Program-made: the position numbers and the translations under genes | Shown: in pieces, positions 42,416 to 51,916 of the stretch | Layout of the letters: every line of letters begins with the position of its first letter | Numbering within the stretch: the first letter of the stretch is position 1 | Notes under the pieces: model-generated | Seen by the model: the letters and a program-made list of their open reading frames with translations, nothing else | What the model was told of the DNA's origin: nothing | The model's database searches: none | DNA from: Rudaea cellulosilytica DSM 22992 | GTDB taxonomy: Bacteria; Pseudomonadota; Gammaproteobacteria; Xanthomonadales; Rhodanobacteraceae | DNA length: 64,000 bases | Direction of reading: 5' to 3' | Assembly (NCBI RefSeq): GCF_000378125.1 | Contig: NZ_KB899241.1 | Coordinates: forward strand, 595,652-659,651

Positions 42416-43777
42416 ATGTCGTCCGCACTCGATACGCACGGATCGTGGTGGCCGTTGGCGATGCTGGCGCTCGCCGGCATCGCATTCAGCGCCGCGTGCT
42501 ATTACCCCGGCGCAATGTCGCTCGACAGCGCGGTAATCTGGTCGCAGGCGCGCGGCGCGCCGAGCACGAACATCTACGGTGCTGGACTGCGTTGGTTGTG
42601 GCAGCTGACCAACGCGCTGTGGATCGGACCGGGACCGGTGTTCCTGATCCAGCTCGCGCTGCTCTGGTCGGGACTCGCGCTGATCGCCCGCGCCCTCGAC
42701 TGCAGTGTCGTCGTGCGCATCGCCTTCATGCTCGTCAGCGCGTCGGCGCCGGTCGTCTTCGTCCTGCTCGCGCACGTGTGGAGCGACGTGATGTTGATGG
42801 CGACGCTCGCCTTCGCCGTCGGCGCGCTTTTGCGCTGGCGCGATGCGCGCGTATCGGGCTGGCTAACAGCTTTCTGGCTTGCGCTCATTTTCGCGATGAC
42901 CTTGCGCCACAACGTGCTGCCGGCCGCGGCGCCGCTGGTCGCATATGCGGGTTGGCTGCACCGGGATTCACGCTTCCTCGCGCCACGGTACAGACATGCA
43001 TGGCTGATCGGCGGCGTGGTCGCGCTATGCCTGAGCCTGCAGGCGTTGGCCATGTTGAGCGCACATTCGGCGCAACGACGTTATACGCTCTGGCCTGGAA
43101 CGGGTATGTGGGATCTCGTCGCGATCTCGCTCGCGGTGGACGAAGTACTGCTGCCACCGGCCGCGCGCAAGTCAGAACTGACGTTGGGCGATCTGCGTGA
43201 AGCCTACGTGCCCTGGTCCAACGTGCCGGTGTTCACCGCGACGAAGGGCCGCGTGATCGGGCCGTTCTTTGCGCTCGACGACACGACCGCCACAACGCTG
43301 CGCACGAGTTGGGTCGATGCGGTGACCGCGCATCCCGGCGCCTATCTTGCCCACCGCTGGCGCCTGACGACTGCGCTGTTCGGCAGCAAGCCGCGCGAAT
43401 GGCCGCACGAGCTGGTCTACGTCGACGAGGAGCAATCGTTTCGCGACAACCCGCCGGTGGCACCGAACCGCTTGGCGCTACATCGCGCGTGCATCCGCCT
43501 CATCGAGAAGGTGCGCGACACCGTAGTGCTCGCGCCATGGCCTTACCTCGCGCTCGGCGTTGCCGCGCTCGCCCTGGCCTGGCGTCGCCGCGCGCGCGCG
43601 AATGCGCAAGCCGCGCTCGCCGTACTCGCGAGCGGCCTCGCCTATGCGGCACCGTTGCCGCTGATTGCGCCGTCGGCCGAATTGCGCTACCTCGGCTGGA
43701 CCTGCCTTGCCGCGGTGATCGGCGCCGTATTGGCGCTTGCCGCCGGCACGCGCGCCAGAGACGACGCGCCGAACTGA
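42416..43777 (+). CDS. Polytopic membrane protein, possible GT-C type glycosyltransferase
   Basis: A 453-residue protein with about ten hydrophobic helices and a large loop (about 235-360). The opening YYPGAMSLDSAVIWSQARG, then WIGPGPVFLIQLALLWSGLALIARAL, and the acidic LAHVWSDVMLM segment recall lipid-linked sugar transferases of the GT-C fold, in which loop 1 acidic residues bind the donor. I cannot match it to a named family. It begins 5 bases after the bioD stop with only a poor ribosome-binding site and is likely cotranscribed. Confidence 0.6.
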   Translation: MSSALDTHGSWWPLAMLALAGIAFSAACYYPGAMSLDSAVIWSQARGAPSTNIYGAGLRWLWQLTNALWIGPGPVFLIQLALLWSGLALIARALDCSVVVRIAFMLVSASAPVVFVLLAHVWSDVMLMATLAFAVGALLRWRDARVSGWLTAFWLALIFAMTLRHNVLPAAAPLVAYAGWLHRDSRFLAPRYRHAWLIGGVVALCLSLQALAMLSAHSAQRRYTLWPGTGMWDLVAISLAVDEVLLPPAARKSELTLGDLREAYVPWSNVPVFTATKGRVIGPFFALDDTTATTLRTSWVDAVTAHPGAYLAHRWRLTTALFGSKPREWPHELVYVDEEQSFRDNPPVAPNRLALHRACIRLIEKVRDTVVLAPWPYLALGVAALALAWRRRARANAQAALAVLASGLAYAAPLPLIAPSAELRYLGWTCLAAVIGAVLALAAGTRARDDAPN

Positions 43778-43811
43778 TAAACTCGATCTCCCCTCGAACC
43801 AGGAGTGGCCC

Positions 43812-44159
43812 ATGCCCGCCTCGAAACAGACGTTCTTCATCGTCGTGGCCGATCTTGCCAAGGCGCGCGGGCAGATTCCATCGCTGTCCTATAGCGGCAA
43901 TTCTGCCGAGGGCTTCGCTGCGCAATTACAGGCCGCGCTGCGCGAGCCGAGCCTGTGGGAGCGCTGGCGCTCGATGCAGCCCGATCCGGATGCGGTCGAT
44001 CCGCTGCTCGGCGCGAGCGACGCCCAGGCGATCGTCGACGCGCACCAATCCGACCTGCATTGCGATGTGAAGATCACCACGGTGCTGCCACATGCGGTGC
44101 TCAAGCACCGGCTTGGCCTCTTGATCGGCGCGAACTGGACGCTACGCGACGTGAGTTGA
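43812..44159 (+). CDS. Conserved-looking hypothetical protein (115 aa)
   Basis: A 115-residue soluble protein with no recognised domain. It has FFIVVADLAKARGQIPSLSYSGNSAEGFAAQLQAAL at the start and CDVKITTVLPHAVLKHRLGLLIGANWTLRDVS at the end, a plausible mixed alpha/beta fold. AGGAG lies 6 bases upstream of the ATG at 43812, and the gene follows the membrane protein by 34 bases. The N-terminal hydrophobic strand is too weak for a signal peptide. Confidence 0.65.
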   Translation: MPASKQTFFIVVADLAKARGQIPSLSYSGNSAEGFAAQLQAALREPSLWERWRSMQPDPDAVDPLLGASDAQAIVDAHQSDLHCDVKITTVLPHAVLKHRLGLLIGANWTLRDVS

Positions 44160-44337
44160 TTCTGCGCGAGTCCCCGACGCGAAAATCAGACAGCGGCCTT
44201 CCCTGGCCCACTTTCCGGCAAATCTAGCCCAAACGGCACATGTCCACCGCACTGCAACCTCGCTACGCTGCGCGTCCGTCGCGCGCGCGTGCGCGTACTT
44301 TTTCCTTCATCGCAACCTTGTCCGGGGACATTCCAAC

Positions 44338-46506
44338 ATGCTTCGACTCCGACCGATCGCCCTCGCCATGACCATCGCCTTCACCGCCCATGCGCAAACG
44401 CCGCAGAAGCCCGCCGAGCCAGCCAAGGCCGCGGAAACCGCGACTGCGGTCAATCCGTTCTTCGCTGTCAGCACGCTGCAGTACCAGGCGCCGCCGTTCG
44501 ACAAGATCCACGACAGCGACTACGCGCCAGCCTTCGACGAGGGCATGAAGCAGCAGCTTGCCGAGGTCGACAAAATCGCCAATCAGGCCGACGCGCCAAC
44601 GTTCGACAACACGATCGTCGCCCTGGAAAAGACCGGCGCGACGCTGACGCGCGTGTCGAAGGTGTTCTTCGCGCTGGCCCAGGCGAACACGAACGACGAC
44701 ATGCAGAAGATCCAGGAGGACTTCGCGCCTAAGCTCGCCGCACACCAGGATGCGATCTTCCTCAACGGCAAGCTCTACGCGCGCGTGAAGAAGCTCTACG
44801 ACAGCCGCGAATCACTCGGAGGCGATCCCGAATCGCGACGCCTGCTCGACCGCTATCACCTCGCCTTCGTCCGCGCCGGCGCGGAGCTGTCCGCAGCCGA
44901 CCAGGCCAAGCTCAAGGAGTTGAACAAGGAAGAGTCCTCGCTGTCGACGGCGTTCCAGCAAAAGCTGCTCGCCGCGACCAAGGGCGGCGCGCTCGTGGTC
45001 GGCGACAAGGCACAGCTCGCCGGTTTCAACGACGGCGATCTCGCCGCCGCGCTCGAAGCGGGCAAGGGCCGCAAGCTCGACGGCAAGTACGTCGTCGCGC
45101 TGCAGAACACGACGCAGCAGCCGGCGCAGGAATCGCTGAGCGATCGCGCCACGCGCGAAAAACTGTTCAAGGCCTCGATCGACCGCGCCGAACACGGCGA
45201 TGCGAACGACACGCGCGCAACGATCCAGCGCCTCGCCGAACTGCGCGCACAGAAGGCCAAGCTGCTCGGCTTCAAGACCTACGCCGACTACAGCCTCGCC
45301 GACCAGATGGCGAAAACGCCGGACAACGCGATCAAGCTGATGACCGGCATCGTCCCGGCCGCGGTGGCCAAGGCCAAGGACGAGGCCACCGGCATGCAGA
45401 AGCTCGTCGACACGCAGAAGGGCGGCTTCAAGCTCGCGCCGTGGGACTGGCAGTTCTATTCCGAGCAGGTGAAGAAGAAGGACTACGACCTCGACCAGAA
45501 CGAGATCAAGCAGTACTTCGAGCTCGACAGCGTGCTGCAGAATGGCGTGTTCTTCGCCGCGAACAAGCTCTACGGCATCACGTTCAAGGAGCGCAAGGAC
45601 ATTCCCGTCTACCAGCCCGACGTGCGTGTGTTTGAAGTGTTCGACACCGACGGCAAGTCGATGGCGTTCTTCTACGCCGACTACTTCAAGCGCGACAACA
45701 AGTCCGGCGGCGCGTGGATGGACAGCTTCGTCGACCAGAGCGGACTGCTCGGCACCAAGCCGGTCGTGTTCAACGTCTGCAACTTCGTCAAGCCCGCGCC
45801 GGGCCAGCCGGCGCTGATCAGCCACGACGACGTGATCACGATGTTCCACGAGTTCGGCCACGCGCTGCACGGCCTGTTCTCGAACGTGAAATACCCTTAT
45901 CTCGCCGGCACCAACGTGCCACGCGATTTCGTCGAATTCCCCTCGCAGTTCAACGAGCACTGGGCCGACGAGCCCTCGGTGTTCGCCAACTACGCCAAGC
46001 ACTACAAGACCGGCGCGCCGATGCCGGAAGAGTTGCTCGCGAAGATCAAGCGCGCCGGCACCTACGGCCAAGGCTTCGCCACGACCGAATACCTCGGCGC
46101 CGCGCTGCTCGACCAGGCCTGGCATAGCCTGCCGCCAAGTGCAGCCAAGCAGGACGTCGACAAGTTCGAGGCCGCCTCGCTCAAGCGTTACCAGGTCGAC
46201 TACGCGCTCGTGCCGCCGCGCTACCGCACGAGCTACTTTGCCCATATCTGGGGCGGCGGCTACTCGGCCGGCTACTACGCCTATCTGTGGACTGCGGTGC
46301 TGCGCGACGACGCCTACTACTGGTTCAAGGAGCACGGCGGCATGACCCGCGAGAACGGCCAGCGTTTCCGCGACATGGTGCTGTCGCGCGGCGGCACGCA
46401 GGAAACCGACGCGCTCTATCGCGCCTGGCGCGGCCGCGATCCGTCGGTCGAACCGCTGCTCGAAGTGCGCGGGCTCAAGGCCGCGAAGACCGCCGAATCG
46501 AAGTAG
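44338..46506 (+). CDS. M3-family oligopeptidase (Dcp type), periplasmic
   Basis: A 722-residue metallopeptidase with a signal peptide (MLRLRPIALAMTIAFTAHAQ). The zinc site is HEFGH at 504-508 (ITMFHEFGHALHGLF), with the third ligand Glu in FVEFPSQFNEHW. It begins its mature part with PPFDKIHDSDYAPAFDEGM, typical of the dipeptidyl-carboxypeptidase branch, and ends with YRAWRGRDPSVEPLLEVRGL. It should degrade short peptides in the periplasm. A paralogue follows directly; a strong terminator (46535) separates them. Confidence 0.95.
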   Translation: MLRLRPIALAMTIAFTAHAQTPQKPAEPAKAAETATAVNPFFAVSTLQYQAPPFDKIHDSDYAPAFDEGMKQQLAEVDKIANQADAPTFDNTIVALEKTGATLTRVSKVFFALAQANTNDDMQKIQEDFAPKLAAHQDAIFLNGKLYARVKKLYDSRESLGGDPESRRLLDRYHLAFVRAGAELSAADQAKLKELNKEESSLSTAFQQKLLAATKGGALVVGDKAQLAGFNDGDLAAALEAGKGRKLDGKYVVALQNTTQQPAQESLSDRATREKLFKASIDRAEHGDANDTRATIQRLAELRAQKAKLLGFKTYADYSLADQMAKTPDNAIKLMTGIVPAAVAKAKDEATGMQKLVDTQKGGFKLAPWDWQFYSEQVKKKDYDLDQNEIKQYFELDSVLQNGVFFAANKLYGITFKERKDIPVYQPDVRVFEVFDTDGKSMAFFYADYFKRDNKSGGAWMDSFVDQSGLLGTKPVVFNVCNFVKPAPGQPALISHDDVITMFHEFGHALHGLFSNVKYPYLAGTNVPRDFVEFPSQFNEHWADEPSVFANYAKHYKTGAPMPEELLAKIKRAGTYGQGFATTEYLGAALLDQAWHSLPPSAAKQDVDKFEAASLKRYQVDYALVPPRYRTSYFAHIWGGGYSAGYYAYLWTAVLRDDAYYWFKEHGGMTRENGQRFRDMVLSRGGTQETDALYRAWRGRDPSVEPLLEVRGLKAAKTAESK

Positions 46507-46534
46507 ACTTTCGCCGGCTGCGTCCATCCACTGT

Positions 46535-46562
46535 TCGCGCCGCGTTGCGGCGCGACTTTTTT
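46535..46562 (+). terminator. Strong intrinsic terminator between the two M3 genes
   Basis: Perfect arms TCGCGCCGC (46535-46543) and GCGGCGCGA (46547-46555) around a GTT loop, followed by CTTTTTTG. It sits 13 bases before the second peptidase start codon. Confidence 0.85.
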
Positions 46563-46575
46563 GCAAGAGACCCTC

Positions 46576-48810
46576 ATGTTCCGCAATCGTATCTTTCTCC
46601 TCTGTGCCGTCGCTGCTCTGGCGGCATCCTGTTCAACGGTGACGGACAAACCCGCATCGGCGAAGAAGGACACCGCGGTCAGCGACATCACCGATCCGCT
46701 GCCTGGCAATCCGTTCGCCGAGCCGAGTACGCTGCCGTTCGAGGCACCGCCTTTCGATCGCATCCACGACGGCGATTTCCAACCGGCGATCGAGGAAGGC
46801 ATGCGCCGCCAGATCGCCGAGGTGGCGCACATCGCGAACAATCCGGAGCCGGCGACGTTCGAAAACACGCTGGTCGCGCTGGAGAAGACCGGCGCCCTGC
46901 TGACGCGCGTGCAGCGCGTGTTCTCCGCGCTCGCGCAAGCGAACACGAACGATATCCTGCAGCGCGTGCAGAAGGAGGAAGCACCCAAGCTCGCCGCACA
47001 CAGCGACGCGATCTTCCTCGATGCGAAACTGTTCGCACGGGTCAAGGCCATCTACGGAAAACGCGCCACGCTCGGCCTCGATGCCGAATCGCTGCGCCTG
47101 ACCGAGCGTTACTACCGCCTGTTCGTGCGCGCCGGCGCGGAACTGTCGGCCGGCGACCAGGAAGTCCTGCGCGGACACAACAAGGAACTGTCGTCGCTCG
47201 CCGCGCAATTCCGCAGCAAGCTGCTTGCTGCGACCAAAGACGGCGCCTTCGTCGCCGACGACAAAGACGCGCTGGCCGGCCTTTCCGAGACCGACCTCGC
47301 CGCCGCGCTCGAAGCGGGCCGCGCGCGCATGACCCCGGGCAAGTACGTCATCCCGTTGCAGAACACGACGCAACAGCCTGCACTGGATTCGCTGCAGAAT
47401 CGCGACACGCGGGAAAAATTGTTCACCGCCTCGATCGCGCGCGCCGAGCACAACGACGACAACGACACGCGCAAGACGATCACGCGCATTGCCGAACTGC
47501 GCGCGGAAAAGGCTCGCCTGCTTGGCTACGACACCTGGGCCGCCTACACGCTCGACGATCAGATGGCAAAGACGCCAGAGCGTGCGATCAAGCTGATGAC
47601 CGACATGGCCGCCCCCGCCATCAACAAGGCGAAAGGCGAGGCGCGCGAGATGGAGAAACTGGCGAAGAAGGACGGCATCCGCTTCAGGCCGTGGGACCTA
47701 CAGTACTACTCGCCGAGTGCGAAGAACGCAGGCGGCGCGCTGCGCCCCTGGGACTGGGACTACTATTCCGAGCAGGTGCGCAAGCGCCAGTTCCAGCTCG
47801 ATTCCGAAGAGATCAAGCAGTACTTCGAACTCGACAATGTGCTGCAGAACGGCGTGTTTTTCGCCGCGAACCAGCTCTACGGCATCACCTTCAAGGAACG
47901 CCACGACATTCCCGTCTACCAGCGCGACGTGCGCGTGTTCGAGGTGTTCGATGCGGACGGCACCTCGCTCGCGCTGTTCTACGCCGACTATTTCAAACGC
48001 GACAACAAGGCCGGCGGCGCCTGGGCGGCGGCATTCGTCGGCCAGTCGGGATTGCTCGGACAGAAGCCGGTCATCACCAACACCTGCAATTTCACCAAGC
48101 CCGCGCCGGGCCAGCCCGCACTGCTCAGCCACGACAACGTGATCACGATGTTCCACGAATTCGGCCATGCGTTGCACGGCATGTTCTCGAACGTGAAGTA
48201 TCCGTTGCTCGGCGGCACCAGCGTGCCGCGCGACTTCGTCGAGTTCCCCTCGCAGTTCAACGAGCACTGGGCGGACGAGCCTTCCGTGTTCGCCAACTAT
48301 GCCAAGCACTACAAGACCGGCGAGCCGATGCCGGCGGAACTGATCGCGAAGATCAAGAAGGCGGGCACCTACGGCCAAGGTTTTGCCACGACCGAGAACG
48401 TCGCAGCGGCCCTGCTCGACATGGCCTGGCACACCCTGTCGCGGTCGATGACCATCATCGACAACGTCGATGCGTTCGAGCGCAGCGCACTGAAGAAATA
48501 CGATGTCGACTACCCACTCGTGCCGCCGCGCTACCGCACGAGCTACTTCGCTCACATCTGGAGCAACGGCTACGCCGCGGGCTACTACTCGTACCTGTGG
48601 ACCGCGGTGCTGCGCGACGATGCGTTCTACTGGTTCAAGGAGCATGGCGGCATGACCCGCGAGAACGGCCAGCGCTTCCGCGAGATGGTCCTCTCGCGCG
48701 GCGGCACCGAACCAACCGACACGCTCTATCGCGCCTGGCGCGGCCGCGATCCGAGTGTCGAGCCGCTGCTCGAAGTGCGTGGGCTCAAGGCGGCGAAAGC
48801 CGACAAATAG
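46576..48810 (+). CDS. Second M3-family oligopeptidase, lipoprotein, with internal duplication
   Basis: A 744-residue paralogue of the preceding peptidase, but with a lipobox (AASC, Cys19) instead of a plain signal peptide, so it should be membrane-tethered. Zinc motif HEFGH is at 527-531. Near the middle it carries a 19-residue insertion in which RPWDLQYYS (371-379) is followed by a second copy RPWDWDYYS (390-398); the first paralogue has a single APWDWQFYS there. The ribosome-binding site AAGAGA is weak. It is expressed either by read-through of the terminator just upstream or from a promoter overlapping it. Confidence 0.95.
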   Translation: MFRNRIFLLCAVAALAASCSTVTDKPASAKKDTAVSDITDPLPGNPFAEPSTLPFEAPPFDRIHDGDFQPAIEEGMRRQIAEVAHIANNPEPATFENTLVALEKTGALLTRVQRVFSALAQANTNDILQRVQKEEAPKLAAHSDAIFLDAKLFARVKAIYGKRATLGLDAESLRLTERYYRLFVRAGAELSAGDQEVLRGHNKELSSLAAQFRSKLLAATKDGAFVADDKDALAGLSETDLAAALEAGRARMTPGKYVIPLQNTTQQPALDSLQNRDTREKLFTASIARAEHNDDNDTRKTITRIAELRAEKARLLGYDTWAAYTLDDQMAKTPERAIKLMTDMAAPAINKAKGEAREMEKLAKKDGIRFRPWDLQYYSPSAKNAGGALRPWDWDYYSEQVRKRQFQLDSEEIKQYFELDNVLQNGVFFAANQLYGITFKERHDIPVYQRDVRVFEVFDADGTSLALFYADYFKRDNKAGGAWAAAFVGQSGLLGQKPVITNTCNFTKPAPGQPALLSHDNVITMFHEFGHALHGMFSNVKYPLLGGTSVPRDFVEFPSQFNEHWADEPSVFANYAKHYKTGEPMPAELIAKIKKAGTYGQGFATTENVAAALLDMAWHTLSRSMTIIDNVDAFERSALKKYDVDYPLVPPRYRTSYFAHIWSNGYAAGYYSYLWTAVLRDDAFYWFKEHGGMTRENGQRFREMVLSRGGTEPTDTLYRAWRGRDPSVEPLLEVRGLKAAKADK

Positions 48811-48836
48811 AGATAATCCGGCGATGCATGGACGTG

Positions 48837-48862
48837 AAAAAGGCCCGTTTGCGGGCCTTTTT
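48837..48862. terminator. Bidirectional terminator between M3 gene and gshA
   Basis: Perfect arms AAAAAGGCCCG (48837-48847) and CGGGCCTTTTT (48852-48862) around TTTG. A-tract and T-tract on either side make it functional for both the peptidase gene and the convergent gshA. Confidence 0.9.
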
Positions 48863-48869
48863 CATGCAA

Positions 48870-50246
48870 TCAATATGCGAACTCGTGGAACAGCGGATCG
48901 ATGCTGCCTTTCCATGGTCCGTGGAACAGTTCGAGCTTGCGCTCGGCCGGCGTCTGATTGGCCTCGACATACTCGATCAGCGGCTCGATGAAGACCGCTT
49001 CGTTCGCGCCGGTCGAATTCAACCGGTTGCGCCGGGCCAGGCCCTGGCCCGAAATCTTCAGCGCCTCGCGCGCGAGATCGCGCACGCTGCCGTTGCGGAA
49101 CGGCAGCTTGAGCGCATATTTCGGCACGCCGTCGCGCAGCGCATGGCGCTCGACCATGGTGAAATCCTTGACCAGATCCCAGGCGGCGTCGAGCGCGGCC
49201 TGGTCGTAGAGCAGGCCGACCCAGAACGCCGGCAGCGCGCAGAGCCGGCTCCAGCGGCCGCCGTCGGCGCCGCGCATCTCCAGGTATTTCTTCAGGCGCA
49301 CCTCGGGAAAGGCCGTGGTCATGTGGTCGGCCCAATCCTTCATCGTCGGCAACGCGCCGGGCAGATCATCGAGTTTGCCGGCGAGGAATTTCTTGAACGA
49401 TTTTCCGGCGAGATCGATGTATTTGCCGTCGCGGTAGCTGAAATACATCGGCACGTCGAGCAGGTAGTCGACGTAACGCTCGTAGCCGAAGCCCTCCTCG
49501 AAGACGAAGTCGAGCATGCCGGTGCGATCAGGGTCGGTATCGGTCCAAATGTGCGAGCGATAGCTGAGATAGCCGTTCGGCTTGCCTTCGGTGAACGGCG
49601 AGTCGGCGAACAGCGCGGTCGCGATCGGCTGCAGCGCAAGCGAGACGCGGAACTTCTTCACCATGTCCGCTTCGTTGGCGAAGTCGAGGTTCACCTGGAC
49701 GGTACAGGTCCGCGTCATCATGTCGAGGCCGAGCTTGCCGACCTTGGGCATGTAGTCGCGCATGATGCGATAGCGGCCCTTCGGCATCCACGGCATCTCG
49801 TCGCGTCGCCACTTCGGCTGGAAACCCATGCCGAGGAAGCCGAGCTGCAGCTCGTCGGCGACCGTCTTGACCTCGCTCAGGTGGCCGGTGACTTCCTCGC
49901 AGGTCTCGTGGATCGTCTTGAGCTGGCCACCCGAGAGTTCGAGCTGGCCGGCGGGTTCGAGCGTGATCGAGCCGTCGCCGCGCGCAAGCGCGATCACGTT
50001 GGTCGCGCCGTCGACGGTCTCGCTGATCGGCGCCCAGCCGAAGCGCGTGAGTCCGTTGAGCATCGCGCCGATGCCTCGCAGCCCCGCGTACGTGGGCGGA
50101 CGCAGGTCGTCGAGACGGAAACCGAACTTCTCGTGCTCCGTACCGATGCGCCACGCGTCGGGGGCGCGCGCGCCGGAGGCGATGTAGTCCACGAGCTGCT
50201 CGCGGCGTTCGATCGGGGTTTCTTTTACCGCGCTGGGTCCGGACAT
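48870..50246 (-). CDS. gshA: Glutamate--cysteine ligase, plant/alpha-proteobacterial type
   Basis: A 458-residue enzyme forming gamma-glutamylcysteine, the first step of glutathione synthesis. It is of the GCS2-like family also found in plants and many alpha- and some gammaproteobacteria, unlike the E. coli type. Recognisable pieces are [65 protein letters not shown], and [11 protein letters not shown] near the C-terminal half. The length suits the family. It converges with the M3 peptidase gene across a shared terminator. gshB is not in the window. Confidence 0.95.
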   Translation of the reverse strand: MSGPSAVKETPIERREQLVDYIASGARAPDAWRIGTEHEKFGFRLDDLRPPTYAGLRGIGAMLNGLTRFGWAPISETVDGATNVIALARGDGSITLEPAGQLELSGGQLKTIHETCEEVTGHLSEVKTVADELQLGFLGMGFQPKWRRDEMPWMPKGRYRIMRDYMPKVGKLGLDMMTRTCTVQVNLDFANEADMVKKFRVSLALQPIATALFADSPFTEGKPNGYLSYRSHIWTDTDPDRTGMLDFVFEEGFGYERYVDYLLDVPMYFSYRDGKYIDLAGKSFKKFLAGKLDDLPGALPTMKDWADHMTTAFPEVRLKKYLEMRGADGGRWSRLCALPAFWVGLLYDQAALDAAWDLVKDFTMVERHALRDGVPKYALKLPFRNGSVRDLAREALKISGQGLARRNRLNSTGANEAVFIEPLIEYVEANQTPAERKLELFHGPWKGSIDPLFHEFAY

Positions 50247-50399
50247 GGGTTTCGCGTGCCTTGGAAGGACGATTTGAAAAGTGCGGTCGAGGATGGCCGC
50301 TTTTTGATTCTAGCGATCAGGGACGAGCGCAAAGCAAATAGGGGCGAAGCCGCGAAACAAAAGACCTCGCCGACCGCGAGAAACTGACGTCGCGGCGTA

Positions 50400-51002
50400 T
50401 CAGGACTGGGACAGCAGCGTGGCCAGCGCGCCGCGCGCCTCGTCGAGGCCGGTCTTGGCCTGCGCCGAAAACAGCTGCACGGTCGCGGCGAACCCGGCGG
50501 CGGCGATCTCCTTGCGCACCGCAGCCAGCGTGCGCGCCGCCTCGCCGCGACCGAGCTTGTCGGCCTTGGTCAGCAGCACGTGGCAGGCCAGGCCGATGTC
50601 GTGGCAATAGGCCAGCATCTGCTGGTCGAACTCCTTGAGCGGGTGGCGGGAATCCACGATCAGCACGACGCCGCGCAACGACTCGCGCTCGCGCAGATAG
50701 GCGTCGATCACGCGCCGCCACTTGTCGCGCATCGCCTCGGGCACTTTGGCGTAGCCGTAGCCGGGCAGGTCGACGAGGCGGCGCCCGTCGTCCAGCGCGA
50801 ATACGTTGAGCAATTGCGTGCGCCCCGGCGTCTTCGAGGTGCGCGCGAGGCCCGATTGGTCGCAGATCGCGTTGAGCGCGCTCGACTTGCCCGCGTTCGA
50901 GCGCCCGGCGAAGGCGATCTCGGCGCCTGCGTCCGCAGGCAGCTGGCGCAACTCGGCGGCGCTGGTGAGGAAGGCGGCACTGCGAAAGGGATTGTGCTTC
51001 AT
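50400..51002 (-). CDS. engB: Ribosome biogenesis GTPase EngB/YsxC
   Basis: A 200-residue GTPase that helps assemble the large ribosomal subunit. G1 is AGRSNAGKSSALN (about 32-44), the G2/G3 region includes TPGRTQLLNVF and DLPGYGYAKVP, G4 is LTKADK, and the G5 region lies near LFSAQAKTG. Start at 51002 is the family start; the frame is open further upstream but unsupported. It is divergent from the cytochrome c4 gene. Confidence 0.96.
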   Translation of the reverse strand: MKHNPFRSAAFLTSAAELRQLPADAGAEIAFAGRSNAGKSSALNAICDQSGLARTSKTPGRTQLLNVFALDDGRRLVDLPGYGYAKVPEAMRDKWRRVIDAYLRERESLRGVVLIVDSRHPLKEFDQQMLAYCHDIGLACHVLLTKADKLGRGEAARTLAAVRKEIAAAGFAATVQLFSAQAKTGLDEARGALATLLSQS

Positions 51003-51125
51003 CGGTCGGTTCCGGCGGGTTTGACCGCTGACAAGCGCGGCTGAGATAATTCGTCGATTGTGCCGCAGCCAGCGCGGAAAAGGCTGCCCCGTGGCAAACG
51101 TTGTGATTTTCTCGGAGTGAAGGGT

Positions 51126-51782
51126 ATGAGCTTTCGGTACGTGATCGGCGTGGCAATCCTGCTCGGTGCGAGCATGGCACAGGCCGCGGACAAGCCCGTC
51201 GTGGGCGACGCGACCGCCGGCGCGGCGAAGGCCGCCACCTGCGGCGCCTGCCACGGCGCGGACGGCAATCCGGCCAGCTCGCAGTATCCGAAACTGGCCG
51301 GCCAGAACGAAAACTACATCGCCCGCCAGATCCAGCTCATGAAGAGCGGCAAGCGCCAGAACGCGGTGATGATGGGTTTCATCGCCAACCTCAGCGACCA
51401 GGACATGCACGATATCGGCGCCTACTACGCGAGCAAGACCTCGCTGCCGGGCGTGGCCGACGCGAAATTCGTCGAGCAAGGTCAGTCGTATTTTCGCGGC
51501 GGCGACGCCGCGGACCGCGTGCCGGCCTGCATGGCCTGCCACGGGCCGGACGGCCGCGGCAATCCGGGCGCGATGTATCCGCAGCTCGCCGGGCAGTACG
51601 CCGACTACACCAGCGCCAAGCTCAAGGCGTTCCGCGGCGGCCAGGGCTTCAGCGACGACGAGCACGCCAAGATCATGACCGCGGTCGCCAAACCGCTGAC
51701 CGACGCCGATATCGCCGCGCTCGCCAGCTACATCGAAGGCCTGCACGCGGCGGCGCCGAAGACGGCCGAAGTGGCCAAGTGA
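51126..51782 (+). CDS. Cytochrome c4, dihaem
   Basis: A 218-residue periplasmic electron carrier with a signal peptide (cleavage after AQA near residue 20) and two class-I c-type haem domains. Haem motifs are CGACH (39-43) and CMACH (135-139), with axial Met residues in the MMGFIANLSD and ITAVAKPL-type regions (Met81/82 and Met175-region). It probably passes electrons to a cbb3-type or other terminal oxidase. The arrangement engB | cytochrome c4 | dsbA is common in Xanthomonadales-like genomes. A strong GGAGTGAAGGG precedes the ATG. Confidence 0.95.
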   Translation: MSFRYVIGVAILLGASMAQAADKPVVGDATAGAAKAATCGACHGADGNPASSQYPKLAGQNENYIARQIQLMKSGKRQNAVMMGFIANLSDQDMHDIGAYYASKTSLPGVADAKFVEQGQSYFRGGDAADRVPACMACHGPDGRGNPGAMYPQLAGQYADYTSAKLKAFRGGQGFSDDEHAKIMTAVAKPLTDADIAALASYIEGLHAAAPKTAEVAK

Positions 51783-51857
51783 CGCGGCCGAGCTAGATCG
51801 AACGCGTCATTCCGGCAGGGAATGGAAACTTTCCGCGCCGGCAAGCGTCATTCTTCG

Positions 51858-51893
51858 ATGGCATCGCCGGTCGTTATCGGCGGTGCCATTTTC
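51858..51893 (+). terminator. Terminator after cytochrome c4
   Basis: Arms ATGGCATCGCCG (51858-51869) and CGGCGGTGCCAT (51878-51889) with one T-G pair, followed by TTTTCG. It lies 24 bases before the dsbA start, like the terminator ahead of the second M3 gene. An imperfect TCATTCC-type palindrome precedes it (51810-51825). Confidence 0.7.
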
Positions 51894-51916
51894 GTATTGC
51901 TGCAAAGGAATCCCTC

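Noticed and set aside
46287-50387. A very long open frame on the plus strand spanning the second M3 gene and gshA
   Set aside because: It runs antisense to gshA and out of frame with the peptidase gene; its Arg/Ala/Gly-rich translation is a typical GC-rich shadow.
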